7,192 nucleotides of DNA from an uncultured Clostridium sp. (GCA_900556695.1 USQA01000059.1:1-7192); one strand, 5' to 3'. Shown: positions 1 through 5,259, counted from the first letter of the stretch. Numbers and translations are program-made. Notes: generated from the sequence alone by a model not told the origin.

Positions 1-48
1 TTTGTTATATATAACATATTATTTTGTAATAAACTTAATTTATTAATA

Positions 49-76
49 TTGAATTTTTAAATATTTTTGTTATAAT
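49..76 (+). promoter_or_regulatory. Sigma-A type promoter for the small membrane-protein gene
   Basis: The -35 box is TTGAAT (49-54) and the -10 box is a perfect TATAAT (71-76), separated by 16 bases. A TGT just before the -10 makes it an extended -10 promoter. Transcription should start near base 83, leaving a leader of about 50 bases with a small GGGA/CCCT-type hairpin (94-107) before the SD. It drives the only plus-strand gene in the window. This is read by eye against the consensus; no start site has been measured. Confidence 0.6.
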
Positions 77-131
77 AAGATGAACTGATAATTAGGGTAT
101 ATTCCCTCGCTTTTTATAAGGAGGCTTTCTT

Positions 132-263
132 ATGAAAAAAGCACTTTTATTAGTAGGTTTTGGATATCTTTTTATAATTATTTATTATCTTAAGGTTACA
201 AAACCAATTAAGGACAGCTTTCCTATTGGATTTAAGCTAGGCTCTTTAGTTCGAAGTAAATAA
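132..263 (+). CDS. Small single-span membrane protein, 43 aa, function unknown
   Basis: A 43-residue reading frame starts at ATG 132 and stops at TAA 261-263. I do not recognise it. A near-perfect SD, AAGGAGG (118-124), lies seven bases before the ATG, and a strong extended -10 promoter lies upstream, so it is well supported as expressed despite its size. The protein begins MKKALLLVGF and has one hydrophobic segment at about residues 4-20, rich in Leu, Ile, Phe and Tyr. The second half is basic (Lys21, 24, 27, 35, Arg41, Lys43) and has no Asp or Glu except Asp28. By the positive-inside rule the C-terminal half probably faces the cytoplasm. There is no cleavage motif, lipobox or cysteine. It is monocistronic: a hairpin terminator follows 20 bases after the stop, shared with the convergent amidase gene. 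It could be a small regulatory membrane protein or a toxin-like peptide, but nothing in the sequence decides between these. Confidence 0.68.
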   Translation: MKKALLLVGFGYLFIIIYYLKVTKPIKDSFPIGFKLGSLVRSK

Positions 264-283
264 AAATTTATATTATTTCGAAC

Positions 284-313
284 ATAAAACCAGGGATTTT
301 TCCCTGGTTTTAT
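284..313. terminator. Bidirectional intrinsic terminator
   Basis: A perfect 13-bp inverted repeat (284-296 with 301-313) has a four-base loop, a GC core CCAGGG/CCCTGG, and A and T runs at the outer ends of the stem. It sits between the convergent 43-aa gene and the amidase gene and can end transcription from both sides. Confidence 0.85.
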
Positions 314-323
314 ATTTCTTATT

Positions 324-1064
324 TTACTCATAAAAATAGTTTATAATTCCACTATATATTCCCCATGCTAATCTATTTTGATAATTGTCATCTAACAATT
401 GTTTTTCTTCTTCTGGATTTGATAAAAAGCCACATTCTACTATAGAAGTTGGAATTTCAACATGTTTAATAATATAAATATTATCTATTTTCATTGCTAC
501 TCTGTTATTTTCTTTTTGCATAGATTTATTCAAATTTTCTTGTATGCTTTTTGCAAGTTTATTACTTTGTTCATTTCCCTCTTTATAAAAACATTGCCAT
601 CCATAATATTGTTGTTGAGGTATTTTATTTAAATGTATTGAAACAAATATATCTGCACTGCTTTCATTACCAATCTTTACTCTGTTTCTTATATCTGATA
701 TTTTCTTTTGCTTTAATGTATTACTATCAACATCATAAATTGCATTTTCATCTGAACGCGTCAATATTACTGTGCATCCACTTTGTTCTAATAAATTTTG
801 TACTTTTAAAGATATTTTCAAATTTGTTTCTGCTTCTGTTGTTCCTGTACTACTTTGAGCTCCTTCATCTGGAACTCCATGTCCTGCATCTATTACAATT
901 GTTTTTCCTGATACAGGCGTTGACGTTGTTTCAACTAAATTATTACTAGAATTTGTGCGTTGTGTATTATTTTGAGTTTGACTCATTTGAATAGAAAATG
1001 CAAATAAACTTATAAAAATACATGCCATTATAATTTGTATTCTTTTTTTATTAATAATTACCAT
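324..1064 (-). CDS. cwlD: CwlD-like N-acetylmuramoyl-L-alanine amidase (Amidase_3)
   Basis: A zinc amidase that cuts the bond between N-acetylmuramic acid and L-alanine in peptidoglycan. In spore formers CwlD strips the side peptide so that muramic delta-lactam can be made in the spore cortex, which is needed for germination. The 246 residues match CwlD's usual size. A signal-anchor segment spans about residues 9-24, a Ser/Thr/Asn-rich linker runs 27-50, and the catalytic domain runs from about 53 to 245. Family signatures are visible: VIDAGHG with zinc ligand His62, Glu77 before the NL motif, FVSIHLN with His144, and PTSIVECGFLSNPEE with catalytic Glu210. There is no SPOR, SH3 or other wall-binding domain, which favours CwlD over vegetative amidases such as CwlC or LytC. 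The start is fixed by an AGGAG SD seven bases upstream. It lies 62 bases after the receiver-GGDEF gene with no clear promoter of its own, so it is probably co-transcribed and subject to the hairpins in that gap. The exact CwlD assignment is an inference; the amidase family is firm. Confidence 0.88.
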   Translation of the reverse strand: MVIINKKRIQIIMACIFISLFAFSIQMSQTQNNTQRTNSSNNLVETTSTPVSGKTIVIDAGHGVPDEGAQSSTGTTEAETNLKISLKVQNLLEQSGCTVILTRSDENAIYDVDSNTLKQKKISDIRNRVKIGNESSADIFVSIHLNKIPQQQYYGWQCFYKEGNEQSNKLAKSIQENLNKSMQKENNRVAMKIDNIYIIKHVEIPTSIVECGFLSNPEEEKQLLDDNYQNRLAWGIYSGIINYFYE

Positions 1065-1071
1065 AAAAAAA

Positions 1072-1131
1072 CTCCTAATATAAATATTTATTATATTTAT
1101 ATTAGGAATTTACTTTTATTATTCCTCTAAT
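1072..1131 (-). promoter_or_regulatory. Overlapping hairpins before cwlD: attenuator or SD sequestration
   Basis: In the minus-strand RNA a perfect 14-bp inverted repeat (1094-1107 with 1073-1086, loop 7) ends in UUAGGAG followed by seven U and the amidase AUG. Its 3' arm therefore contains the amidase SD, and the stem plus U run also resembles an intrinsic terminator, though an AU-rich one. An alternative stem pairs 1121-1131, which includes the TAG stop of the upstream gene, with 1101-1109 (nine pairs, two-base bulge). The two stems share 1101-1107, so they cannot form together. This is the geometry of a transcription attenuator or translational switch. No known riboswitch aptamer is recognised here. 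Confidence 0.55.
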
Positions 1132-2059
1132 TTACATTTTTTCTTCTATCAATAGCATAGCTACTACCCATTACTGATTTAGCAGCATGTTTTACTTGTG
1201 CACCAACTTCTCCAATTTCCAAAATATTATGAAATCTTCCTGGATCTGCAACTACCACACCTATTGATAATGATGTTAATGGAAATTGTTCCATTATTCC
1301 TTTTCTGTTTGCCACCTCTATATAACCTTTTTCTAAATCGTCTTCTGTAAAATATCTATTAACATGGTTTTCAAAATATGCTAATATACTCTGGCAAGTA
1401 TCTTCACATTCTGTCCCTGGTATAATAGCTACAAAGTCATCTCCACCTATATGCCCAACAAATGTATCATTAAATTCACTATTATGAATACACTTTAATA
1501 TTGTCTCTGCTGTAAATTCTATTATTTCGTCACCTTTTAAAAATCCATATACATCATTATATGCTTTAAAATTATCTAAATCTAAATACAATACTGAAAA
1601 TGACTCTTTTTTTACAATTCGTTTCTTTAATTCTGCATGGATCTGTACATTTCCTGGTAAGCCTGTAAGTGGGCTTATCCTTCTATTACTTGATAATAAT
1701 CTATTTAAATTTTTAACTGTATAATATAAATATTGTTCATCAACTGGCTTTTTTATAAAATATTCTATTGATTCTTGTAAAATTCTTACTCTATGTTCTT
1801 TATTTGATTTAGATGATACAACTATAACTGGTGTTATTGTATTATCTTCGTCTTTTCTTATTTTTCTACATAAATCCACAACATCTCTATCTATTGCATC
1901 TTCATTTATTACTATTAATGAAGGTATATTCTTTAGAGCTATATCTATTTGTTCTGTTTTTACTCCTATAAATTTATAATCTTTATCATTTTTAAATAAT
2001 TCTCTAAATATTACAATTGAAGAATCATCATCATCAATAATGTATATTTCTTGTACCAT
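1127..2059 (-). CDS. Receiver-GGDEF protein, probable diguanylate cyclase
   Basis: A 310-residue cytoplasmic signalling protein that probably makes cyclic di-GMP from two GTP. Residues 1-118 form a response-regulator receiver fold: acidic cluster DDDD (9-12), Ser82 after PVIVV, and Lys104-Pro105. The phosphoacceptor position, six residues after Pro46, is Asn52 instead of Asp, so normal phosphorylation is unlikely unless Glu53 or Asp54 substitutes. Residues 127-303 form the GGDEF domain: SPLTGLPGN (129-137), LDLDNFK with metal ligand Asp160, Asn168, then GHIGGDDF (202-209) and LSIGVV. The signature is GGDDF rather than GGDEF, a conservative change; no RxxD inhibitory site precedes it. Cyclase activity is likely but not certain. 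A good promoter and a GGAGG SD six bases upstream fix the start. No sensor kinase gene is next to it. It may be transcribed together with the amidase downstream. Confidence 0.85.
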   Translation of the reverse strand: MVQEIYIIDDDDSSIVIFRELFKNDKDYKFIGVKTEQIDIALKNIPSLIVINEDAIDRDVVDLCRKIRKDEDNTITPVIVVSSKSNKEHRVRILQESIEYFIKKPVDEQYLYYTVKNLNRLLSSNRRISPLTGLPGNVQIHAELKKRIVKKESFSVLYLDLDNFKAYNDVYGFLKGDEIIEFTAETILKCIHNSEFNDTFVGHIGGDDFVAIIPGTECEDTCQSILAYFENHVNRYFTEDDLEKGYIEVANRKGIMEQFPLTSLSIGVVVADPGRFHNILEIGEVGAQVKHAAKSVMGSSYAIDRRKNVN

Positions 2060-2065
2060 TTTTTT

Positions 2066-2117
2066 CCTCCGAATTTTATTTTGTTTTCATTATATACAAA
2101 ACAAATTATCCATTCAA
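2066..2117 (-). promoter_or_regulatory. Promoter and SD of the receiver-GGDEF gene
   Basis: On the minus strand the -35 box TTGAAT (2112-2117) and the -10 box TATAAT (2089-2094) are separated by exactly 17 bases. A GGAGG SD (2066-2070) follows, six bases before the ATG. The -35 lies five bases after the stop codon of the CmpB-family gene, with no terminator between, so the gene has its own promoter and may also receive read-through. Confidence 0.65.
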
Positions 2118-2122
2118 GTATT

Positions 2123-2914
2123 TTATTTATTTTTTTCTTTTTTCTTTAATTTTTTTATATCCATTTTTTTACTTAAGACTTCTGTTATTTCTTTTGTATT
2201 AATTGTTGGGAATGCTTTTTTCAATCTATTTACATTTCTATATAAGTGTATGATTGTTCTATTTCTTTTTCTTTTTAATTTATTTACTAGTTTTTGTATA
2301 TTTTCTATAGATTTTGAAGTATCTGTATCTTTTTTCATTCCCTTTATTTCTTTTAATTTCTCTTTTATTTCTTTGTTTAATTTTTCTACTCTTTCTAGAG
2401 TTGATTTTATATTTTTTACTTTAACAATGCTTATAATAGCATCAATTAACATTAGTACAGCAATTACTATTATTATATATTTTAATATAGAATTATCAAT
2501 TTTTAATACTATATTTTTTATAAATGGATGAATATATTTTACTAAAAATACTCCTAATATTCCCCAACATATTGAGTTTGTTAGACATACTCTACCTTGA
2601 ATATTAAATTTTTGTTTTGAATAATCCCAATATTTTGTGTCAAATAGTTTTTCAAGCATCCAACCTACAATGTATTCCCAAATTGTTAAAACAATTATTG
2701 CTACAAAAAATAAAAGTATTAAATTATTTTCAAATTTATCTAAAAAAGCAAATAGTATTATTGCTCCTATTCCATATATTGGGCAAAATGGTCCATGTAA
2801 AAAACCTGTATTTATTAATTTCTTTTCACTTATAGTTCTTACTATTGATTCCATTACCCATCCTAAAAACGAGTATATAATAAAATATGTTAATAGTTCA
2901 ATAAATTCTTCCAT
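2123..2914 (-). CDS. CmpB-family membrane protein (putative ABC-transporter type IV, PF06541 type)
   Basis: A 263-residue integral membrane protein. The first 130 residues carry the family pattern: an N-terminal helix ending in SFLGWVMES (15-23), NTGFLHGPFCPIYG (35-48), WEYIVGWMLEKLF (79-91), WDYS (96-99), then N-x-x-GRVCLTNSICWG (104-118). Hydrophobic segments are at about 5-25, 43-60, 64-86, 109-128 and 143-166. Residues 168-263 are cytoplasmic-looking, very rich in Lys and Glu, and probably helical or coiled coil at 168-216. The family is annotated as a putative ABC permease, but no ATPase partner gene is present here and its true function is not established. The start ATG has only a distant GGGGAG SD (13 bases away); an in-frame stop lies just upstream, so no longer form is possible. 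It follows the Ig-like protein gene after a hairpin, and no clear promoter of its own is visible. Confidence 0.75.
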   Translation of the reverse strand: MEEFIELLTYFIIYSFLGWVMESIVRTISEKKLINTGFLHGPFCPIYGIGAIILFAFLDKFENNLILLFFVAIIVLTIWEYIVGWMLEKLFDTKYWDYSKQKFNIQGRVCLTNSICWGILGVFLVKYIHPFIKNIVLKIDNSILKYIIIVIAVLMLIDAIISIVKVKNIKSTLERVEKLNKEIKEKLKEIKGMKKDTDTSKSIENIQKLVNKLKRKRNRTIIHLYRNVNRLKKAFPTINTKEITEVLSKKMDIKKLKKKEKNK

Positions 2915-2956
2915 ATTGTATTATTTTCTCCCCTCATATGATAAAAAACTTAATTA

Positions 2957-2988
2957 ACCTCCTACTAAAGAATACTACAGTAGGAGGT
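2957..2988 (-). terminator. Hairpin after the Ig-like protein gene, possible weak terminator
   Basis: A perfect 10-bp inverted repeat (2957-2966 with 2979-2988, 12-base loop) begins five bases after the TAG stop of the Ig-like protein gene. On the minus strand it is followed by TTAATTAAG and then six T. The T run is displaced by about eight bases from the stem, so termination is probably partial and the CmpB-family gene may be served by read-through. Confidence 0.5.
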
Positions 2989-2993
2989 CAATT

Positions 2994-3908
2994 CTATTTA
3001 TTAAATACTACTTTTGATACTTCACTTACATCATTTACATTATAAACTCTTACTTCAAGTTTATTTTCTCCATCATGCAATGGATATGCATAATCTAATT
3101 CTGTTCTTCCGTCTAAATTCAATCTGTATTTTTCAGTTTCATTTATTATAAATTCTACTTTTTTTAGTCCTTGTTCATCTGTTGCTCTAATAACAAAATT
3201 ATCTCCACCATCTGTTGTAACTTCAAGTTTTGGTTTTGTTACTCCATTTATTTCTTGTTCTTTAGTTTCAGTCGTATTATTTACATCTACTGCTATAGCT
3301 GTTAAAGTATGTAATCCTTTTGGAATATCTATTATTTGTTCTGTAGCAGTATCATTTATATCTATTTTTGTTTCTTCTTCTTCATCCCATCTATATGTTA
3401 AATATGAAAGTTGATTTTTTCCATTTGCAGTAATTTTTAATTTAGTACCTTCAACACTAAAGTCTATAGTTATATCTCCCTCTACAGTATACGTTTTAGA
3501 TGCTTTGCTTTCCTGTCCATTAACATCAATAGCTGAAATATTTAATGTATTAGTTCCTGTTGGTACTTCTATCTTTTCTTCTATCTTCTTTTTACCATCA
3601 CACTTAATTTCTTGATTCTCTTTTCCATTCCAGTTATATGTTAATTTAGAAAGTGCTTTATTATGCTCTACTCTTATTGTTATTTCTGTACCTGATGGCT
3701 CTCCTAAATATATTGTTGCCTTTGATGATGAGTTATTTTGTGAATTTGTATACATTGAATAAGAAGCTGTTCCTATCATACAAATTCCATATATTAATAA
3801 AATTATGGAAAAGAATTTCAAGATTTTACTAATTTCAATTGGTCCATTATTACTTTTATTATATTTTTTGTCTTTTTTATTGGTTTCTACACTAAGTATT
3901 TGGTTCAT
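2994..3908 (-). CDS. Membrane-anchored protein with three Ig-like repeats
   Basis: A 304-residue protein of unknown function. The first 27 residues are polar, Lys-rich and cytoplasmic; one membrane span lies at about 28-48; the rest (about 50-304) should face the outside. The outer part contains three copies of an Ig-like beta-sandwich unit of the bacterial cadherin/Ig type, at about 74-133, 155-214 and 236-296. Each has a leucine-led strand (LSKLTYNW at 86, LSYLTYRW at 167, LKKVEFII at 248), spaced exactly 81 residues apart, and a later strand such as LNISAIDVNG, LTAIAVDVNN and LEVRVYNVND. No enzyme motif, sortase signal or wall-anchor motif is visible. It is probably a structural or binding surface protein, perhaps a partner of another envelope protein. 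An AGAGGTG SD five bases before the ATG and a strong promoter fix the start. Confidence 0.75.
   Translation of the reverse strand: MNQILSVETNKKDKKYNKSNNGPIEISKILKFFSIILLIYGICMIGTASYSMYTNSQNNSSSKATIYLGEPSGTEITIRVEHNKALSKLTYNWNGKENQEIKCDGKKKIEEKIEVPTGTNTLNISAIDVNGQESKASKTYTVEGDITIDFSVEGTKLKITANGKNQLSYLTYRWDEEEETKIDINDTATEQIIDIPKGLHTLTAIAVDVNNTTETKEQEINGVTKPKLEVTTDGGDNFVIRATDEQGLKKVEFIINETEKYRLNLDGRTELDYAYPLHDGENKLEVRVYNVNDVSEVSKVVFNK
3021..3689 (-). repeat. Three protein-level tandem Ig-like repeats, 81-residue period
   Basis: Repeat 1 is coded by about 3510-3689, repeat 2 by 3267-3446 and repeat 3 by 3021-3203. Equivalent leucines (86, 167, 248) are spaced 81 and 81 residues. Repeats 1 and 2 are the closest, sharing LTY-x-W and a P-x-G-x-x-TL turn. 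The DNA itself is not a visible tandem repeat, so the duplication is old. Confidence 0.6.
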
Positions 3909-3913
3909 ATTTT

Positions 3914-3965
3914 CACCTCTTTTGTTTACTTATAAAATTATATCATAGGGCTTTTAAATTGTAAA
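3914..3965 (-). promoter_or_regulatory. Promoter and SD of the Ig-like protein gene
   Basis: On the minus strand the -35 box TTTACA (3960-3965) and the -10 box TATAAT (3937-3942) are 17 bases apart, with a TGA making an extended -10. The SD AGAGGTG is at 3914-3920. The leader is about 20-25 bases long. Confidence 0.65.
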
Positions 3966-4014
3966 TGTTTTTAGTTTAATATTTTTTAGTTATATTTTAG
4001 TAATTTTTAACATA

Positions 4015-4044
4015 AAAAAATCGTTGATATTTCAACGATTTTTT
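4015..4044 (-). terminator. Intrinsic terminator of the rpsF-ssb-rpsR operon
   Basis: A 13-bp perfect stem (4015-4027 with 4032-4044) has core TCGTTGA/TCAACGA, a four-base loop and a run of seven T on the minus strand. It lies 14 bases after the rpsR stop. The plus strand also shows a T run, but no plus-strand gene needs it. Confidence 0.88.
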
Positions 4045-4058
4045 GTTTTTCAACTTAA

Positions 4059-4337
4059 TTAATTTTGTGAATATGGTAATACAGCAATATGTCTTGCTCT
4101 TTTTACTGCTGTTGTAATATCTCTTTGATGTTTTGCACATGCTCCTGTAGTTCTTCTTGGTAAGATTTTTCCTTTATCATTAATAAATTTCTTTAATTGA
4201 TCAGGATTTTTATAATCTAATTCAAAGTTTTTATCACTACATAATACACATACTTTTTTTCTTTGTTTTCTGAATCTTGGATTGTAGTCCTCATCATAAT
4301 TTTTGTTATTTCTTTTATTTTGTTTTTTGTCTGACAT
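4059..4337 (-). CDS. rpsR: Small ribosomal subunit protein S18
   Basis: A 30S protein that binds next to S6 on the platform of the subunit, contacting 16S rRNA. The 92 residues have an unusually charged N-terminal tail (1-28, many Lys, Asn and Arg), then the conserved core: KVCVLC (28-33), LDYKNPDQLKKFINDKGKI (40-58), LPRRTTGACAKHQR (59-72) and TTAVKRARHIAVLPY. Cys30, Cys33, Cys67 and His70 are all present, the zinc-ligand form known in some bacteria. A longer frame with an upstream ATG at 4377-4379 exists, but that ATG lies inside the end of ssb; the start at 4335-4337 is chosen because GAGAGGGGG (4346-4354) sits eight bases before it and the family begins there. It is the last gene of the operon, 22 bases after ssb. 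Confidence 0.95.
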   Translation of the reverse strand: MSDKKQNKRNNKNYDEDYNPRFRKQRKKVCVLCSDKNFELDYKNPDQLKKFINDKGKILPRRTTGACAKHQRDITTAVKRARHIAVLPYSQN

Positions 4338-4345
4338 TCTATTGT

Positions 4346-4354
4346 CCCCCTCTC
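4346..4354 (-). promoter_or_regulatory. SD that decides the rpsR start
   Basis: GAGAGGGGG on the minus strand lies eight bases before ATG 4335-4337. It follows the ssb stop and rules out the upstream in-frame ATG at 4379, which would overlap the ssb tail. Confidence 0.75.
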
Positions 4355-4359
4355 TTATA

Positions 4360-4788
4360 CTAGAATGGTAGATCATCATTTGAAGTTACTTCAAAATCAT
4401 TTCCCATATTTCCTGGAGCAGTGTCTCCAAATGCATTTTCAAAAGCATTTCCACCTGTTTCTCCATCTCTTTTGCTGTCTGCAAAATATGCTTCTTCTGC
4501 AACAACTTCTGTTATATAGTGTTTTGTTCCTTGGTCATCATCCCAAGTTCTAGTTTGTATTCTTCCTATGATACCTACTTGTTGACCTTTCTTAAAGTAT
4601 TTACTACAAAATTCTCCTAATTTACTCCAAGCAACTATGTTTATAAAATCTGCTTGTCTTTCTTCACCTTGTCTTACAAATCTTCTGTTTACTGCTAAAC
4701 TAAAAGATGCAACTAGTGTGTTATTTGTTTGTGTATATCTAACTTCTGGATCTCTTGTTAGTCTTCCCATTAATATTACTTTGTTCAT
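4360..4788 (-). CDS. ssb: Single-stranded DNA-binding protein
   Basis: SSB coats single-stranded DNA in replication, recombination and repair, and recruits partners through its C-terminal tip. The 142 residues hold an OB fold at about 1-104: MNKVILMGRLTRDPEVRY at the start, SFSLAVNR (28-35), DFINIVAWSKLGEF with Trp54 (47-60), GQQVGIIGRIQTRTW (68-82). A Gly/Asn-rich flexible linker covers 105-135 and the tail ends SNDDLPF, the conserved acidic tip. The length is slightly short for the family (often 150-175) because the linker is short. The SD AAAGGTGAT (4794-4802) precedes the ATG. Its place between rpsF and rpsR is the classic bacterial arrangement and identifies this as the main housekeeping copy. 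Confidence 0.96.
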   Translation of the reverse strand: MNKVILMGRLTRDPEVRYTQTNNTLVASFSLAVNRRFVRQGEERQADFINIVAWSKLGEFCSKYFKKGQQVGIIGRIQTRTWDDDQGTKHYITEVVAEEAYFADSKRDGETGGNAFENAFGDTAPGNMGNDFEVTSNDDLPF

Positions 4789-4810
4789 TTTCTATCACCT
4801 TTCTCTACTC

Positions 4811-4835
4811 TAAATAAAGGCCCCTTCTTTATTTA
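4811..4835 (-). promoter_or_regulatory. Hairpin in the rpsF-ssb gap
   Basis: A 9-bp inverted repeat (4811-4819 with 4827-4835, loop GCCCCTT) lies between rpsF and ssb. On the minus strand no T run follows, so it is not a simple terminator. It may stabilise or mark processing of the mRNA and adjust relative expression of the ribosomal proteins and SSB. This role is an inference. Confidence 0.35.
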
Positions 4836-4854
4836 ATTTTTTCTAATTTTCTAA

Positions 4855-5139
4855 TTAGTCTTCTTTTCTTACAACGATAAATTTGATTATATCATCTGTA
4901 ATTCTGTAAATTCTTTCAAGTTCTTTTATTGAATCAGGTTTTGCTTCAAAGTTGAATAGCATATATGTAGCTTCTTTGAATTTTTTGATTTCATAAGCTA
5001 ATCTTTTTTTACCCATGTTTTCAACTGATTCAACTTTTCCATTTTCATTGATTAATCCTGTAAATTTTTCTTCTAAAGCCTTTAAACCTGCTTCATCAAC
5101 ATTTGGATTAACAATGATAACACTTTCGTATTTGTTCAT
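4855..5139 (-). CDS. rpsF: Small ribosomal subunit protein S6
   Basis: A 30S protein that forms a heterodimer with S18 on the platform. The 94 residues cover the full family: MNKYESVIIVNP at the start, the central helix ALEEKFTGLI, NMGKKRLAYEIKKFKEATY (41-59) with the signature GKKRLAYEI, MLFNFEA, then ELERIYRITDDIIKFIVVRKED. The start is set at ATG 5137-5139. A GTG three codons upstream is in frame but lies inside the SD (GGGAGGTG), so it cannot be the start. It is the first gene of the rpsF-ssb-rpsR operon, with its own promoter and a leader of about 80 bases. Confidence 0.96.
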   Translation of the reverse strand: MNKYESVIIVNPNVDEAGLKALEEKFTGLINENGKVESVENMGKKRLAYEIKKFKEATYMLFNFEAKPDSIKELERIYRITDDIIKFIVVRKED

Positions 5140-5145
5140 TATTTT

Positions 5146-5153
5146 CACCTCCC
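5146..5153 (-). promoter_or_regulatory. SD that decides the rpsF start
   Basis: GGGAGGTG on the minus strand is six bases before ATG 5137-5139. The in-frame GTG at 5146-5148 is part of this SD, which excludes the three-codon-longer start. Confidence 0.8.
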
Positions 5154-5167
5154 TATGGATTTTGCAA

Positions 5168-5222
5168 CCTAACTTTTTAGTTAAGTAGAGATGCTTAAAA
5201 TAGCTATACTCCTTTTAAGCAT
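5168..5222 (-). promoter_or_regulatory. rpsF leader with two hairpins
   Basis: The untranslated leader begins near 5220-5222. Its very 5' end forms a perfect 10-bp stem (5213-5222 with 5191-5200), and a second 7-bp stem with an AAAA loop follows (5179-5185 with 5168-5174, one G-U pair). In many bacteria the rpsF leader carries an S6:S18-binding structure with a CCG element; I do not see CCG here, so autoregulation by that route is not supported. Confidence 0.4.
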
Positions 5223-5231
5223 AGCTATTTT
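5197..5231. repeat. Paired ATAGCTAT palindromes at the rpsF promoter
   Basis: Two perfect 8-bp palindromes, ATAGCTAT at 5200-5207 and 5221-5228, have centres 21 bases apart, about two helical turns. With flanking A and T bases they form an 11-bp inverted repeat (5197-5207 with 5221-5231). The right one overlaps the -10 box. This resembles a two-site operator, though AT-rich chance repeats cannot be excluded. Confidence 0.4.
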
Positions 5232-5255
5232 ATCATATTTTTTTGGTATTTGCAA
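5227..5255 (-). promoter_or_regulatory. Promoter of the rpsF-ssb-rpsR operon
   Basis: On the minus strand the -35 box TTGCAA (5250-5255) and the -10 box TAAAAT (5227-5232) are separated by exactly 17 bases, with a TGA (extended -10) directly before the -10. The insertion sequence's flanking repeat ends five bases upstream of the -35, so the promoter core survived the insertion but its upstream region has been replaced. Confidence 0.65.
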
Positions 5256-5259
5256 CTAA

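Noticed and set aside
249..283. 7-bp inverted repeat GTTCGAA/TTCGAAC at the end of the small gene
   Set aside because: The arms are short and 21 bases apart, one lies in the coding end, and the adjacent strong terminator explains the region.
551..949. Open plus-strand frame of 132 codons inside the amidase gene
   Set aside because: It is a shadow of the minus-strand amidase: hydrophobic low-complexity residues from AT-rich antisense DNA, with no SD or known motif.
2040..2957. Plus-strand open frames opposite the CmpB-family gene
   Set aside because: Phe/Ile/Leu-rich antisense translations of a Lys-rich, membrane-protein gene; no ribosome-binding sites and no family pattern.
4338..4379. Longer S18 start at ATG 4377-4379
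   Set aside because: It overlaps the ssb coding tail, adds residues absent from the family, and lacks an SD; the internal ATG at 4335-4337 has a strong one.
5140..5148. GTG start for rpsF at 5146-5148
   Set aside because: The GTG is part of the SD sequence itself; ATG at 5137-5139 has correct spacing and matches the family.
5140..5222. The known S6:S18-binding rpsF leader element
   Set aside because: The expected CCG-containing structure is not visible in this leader.
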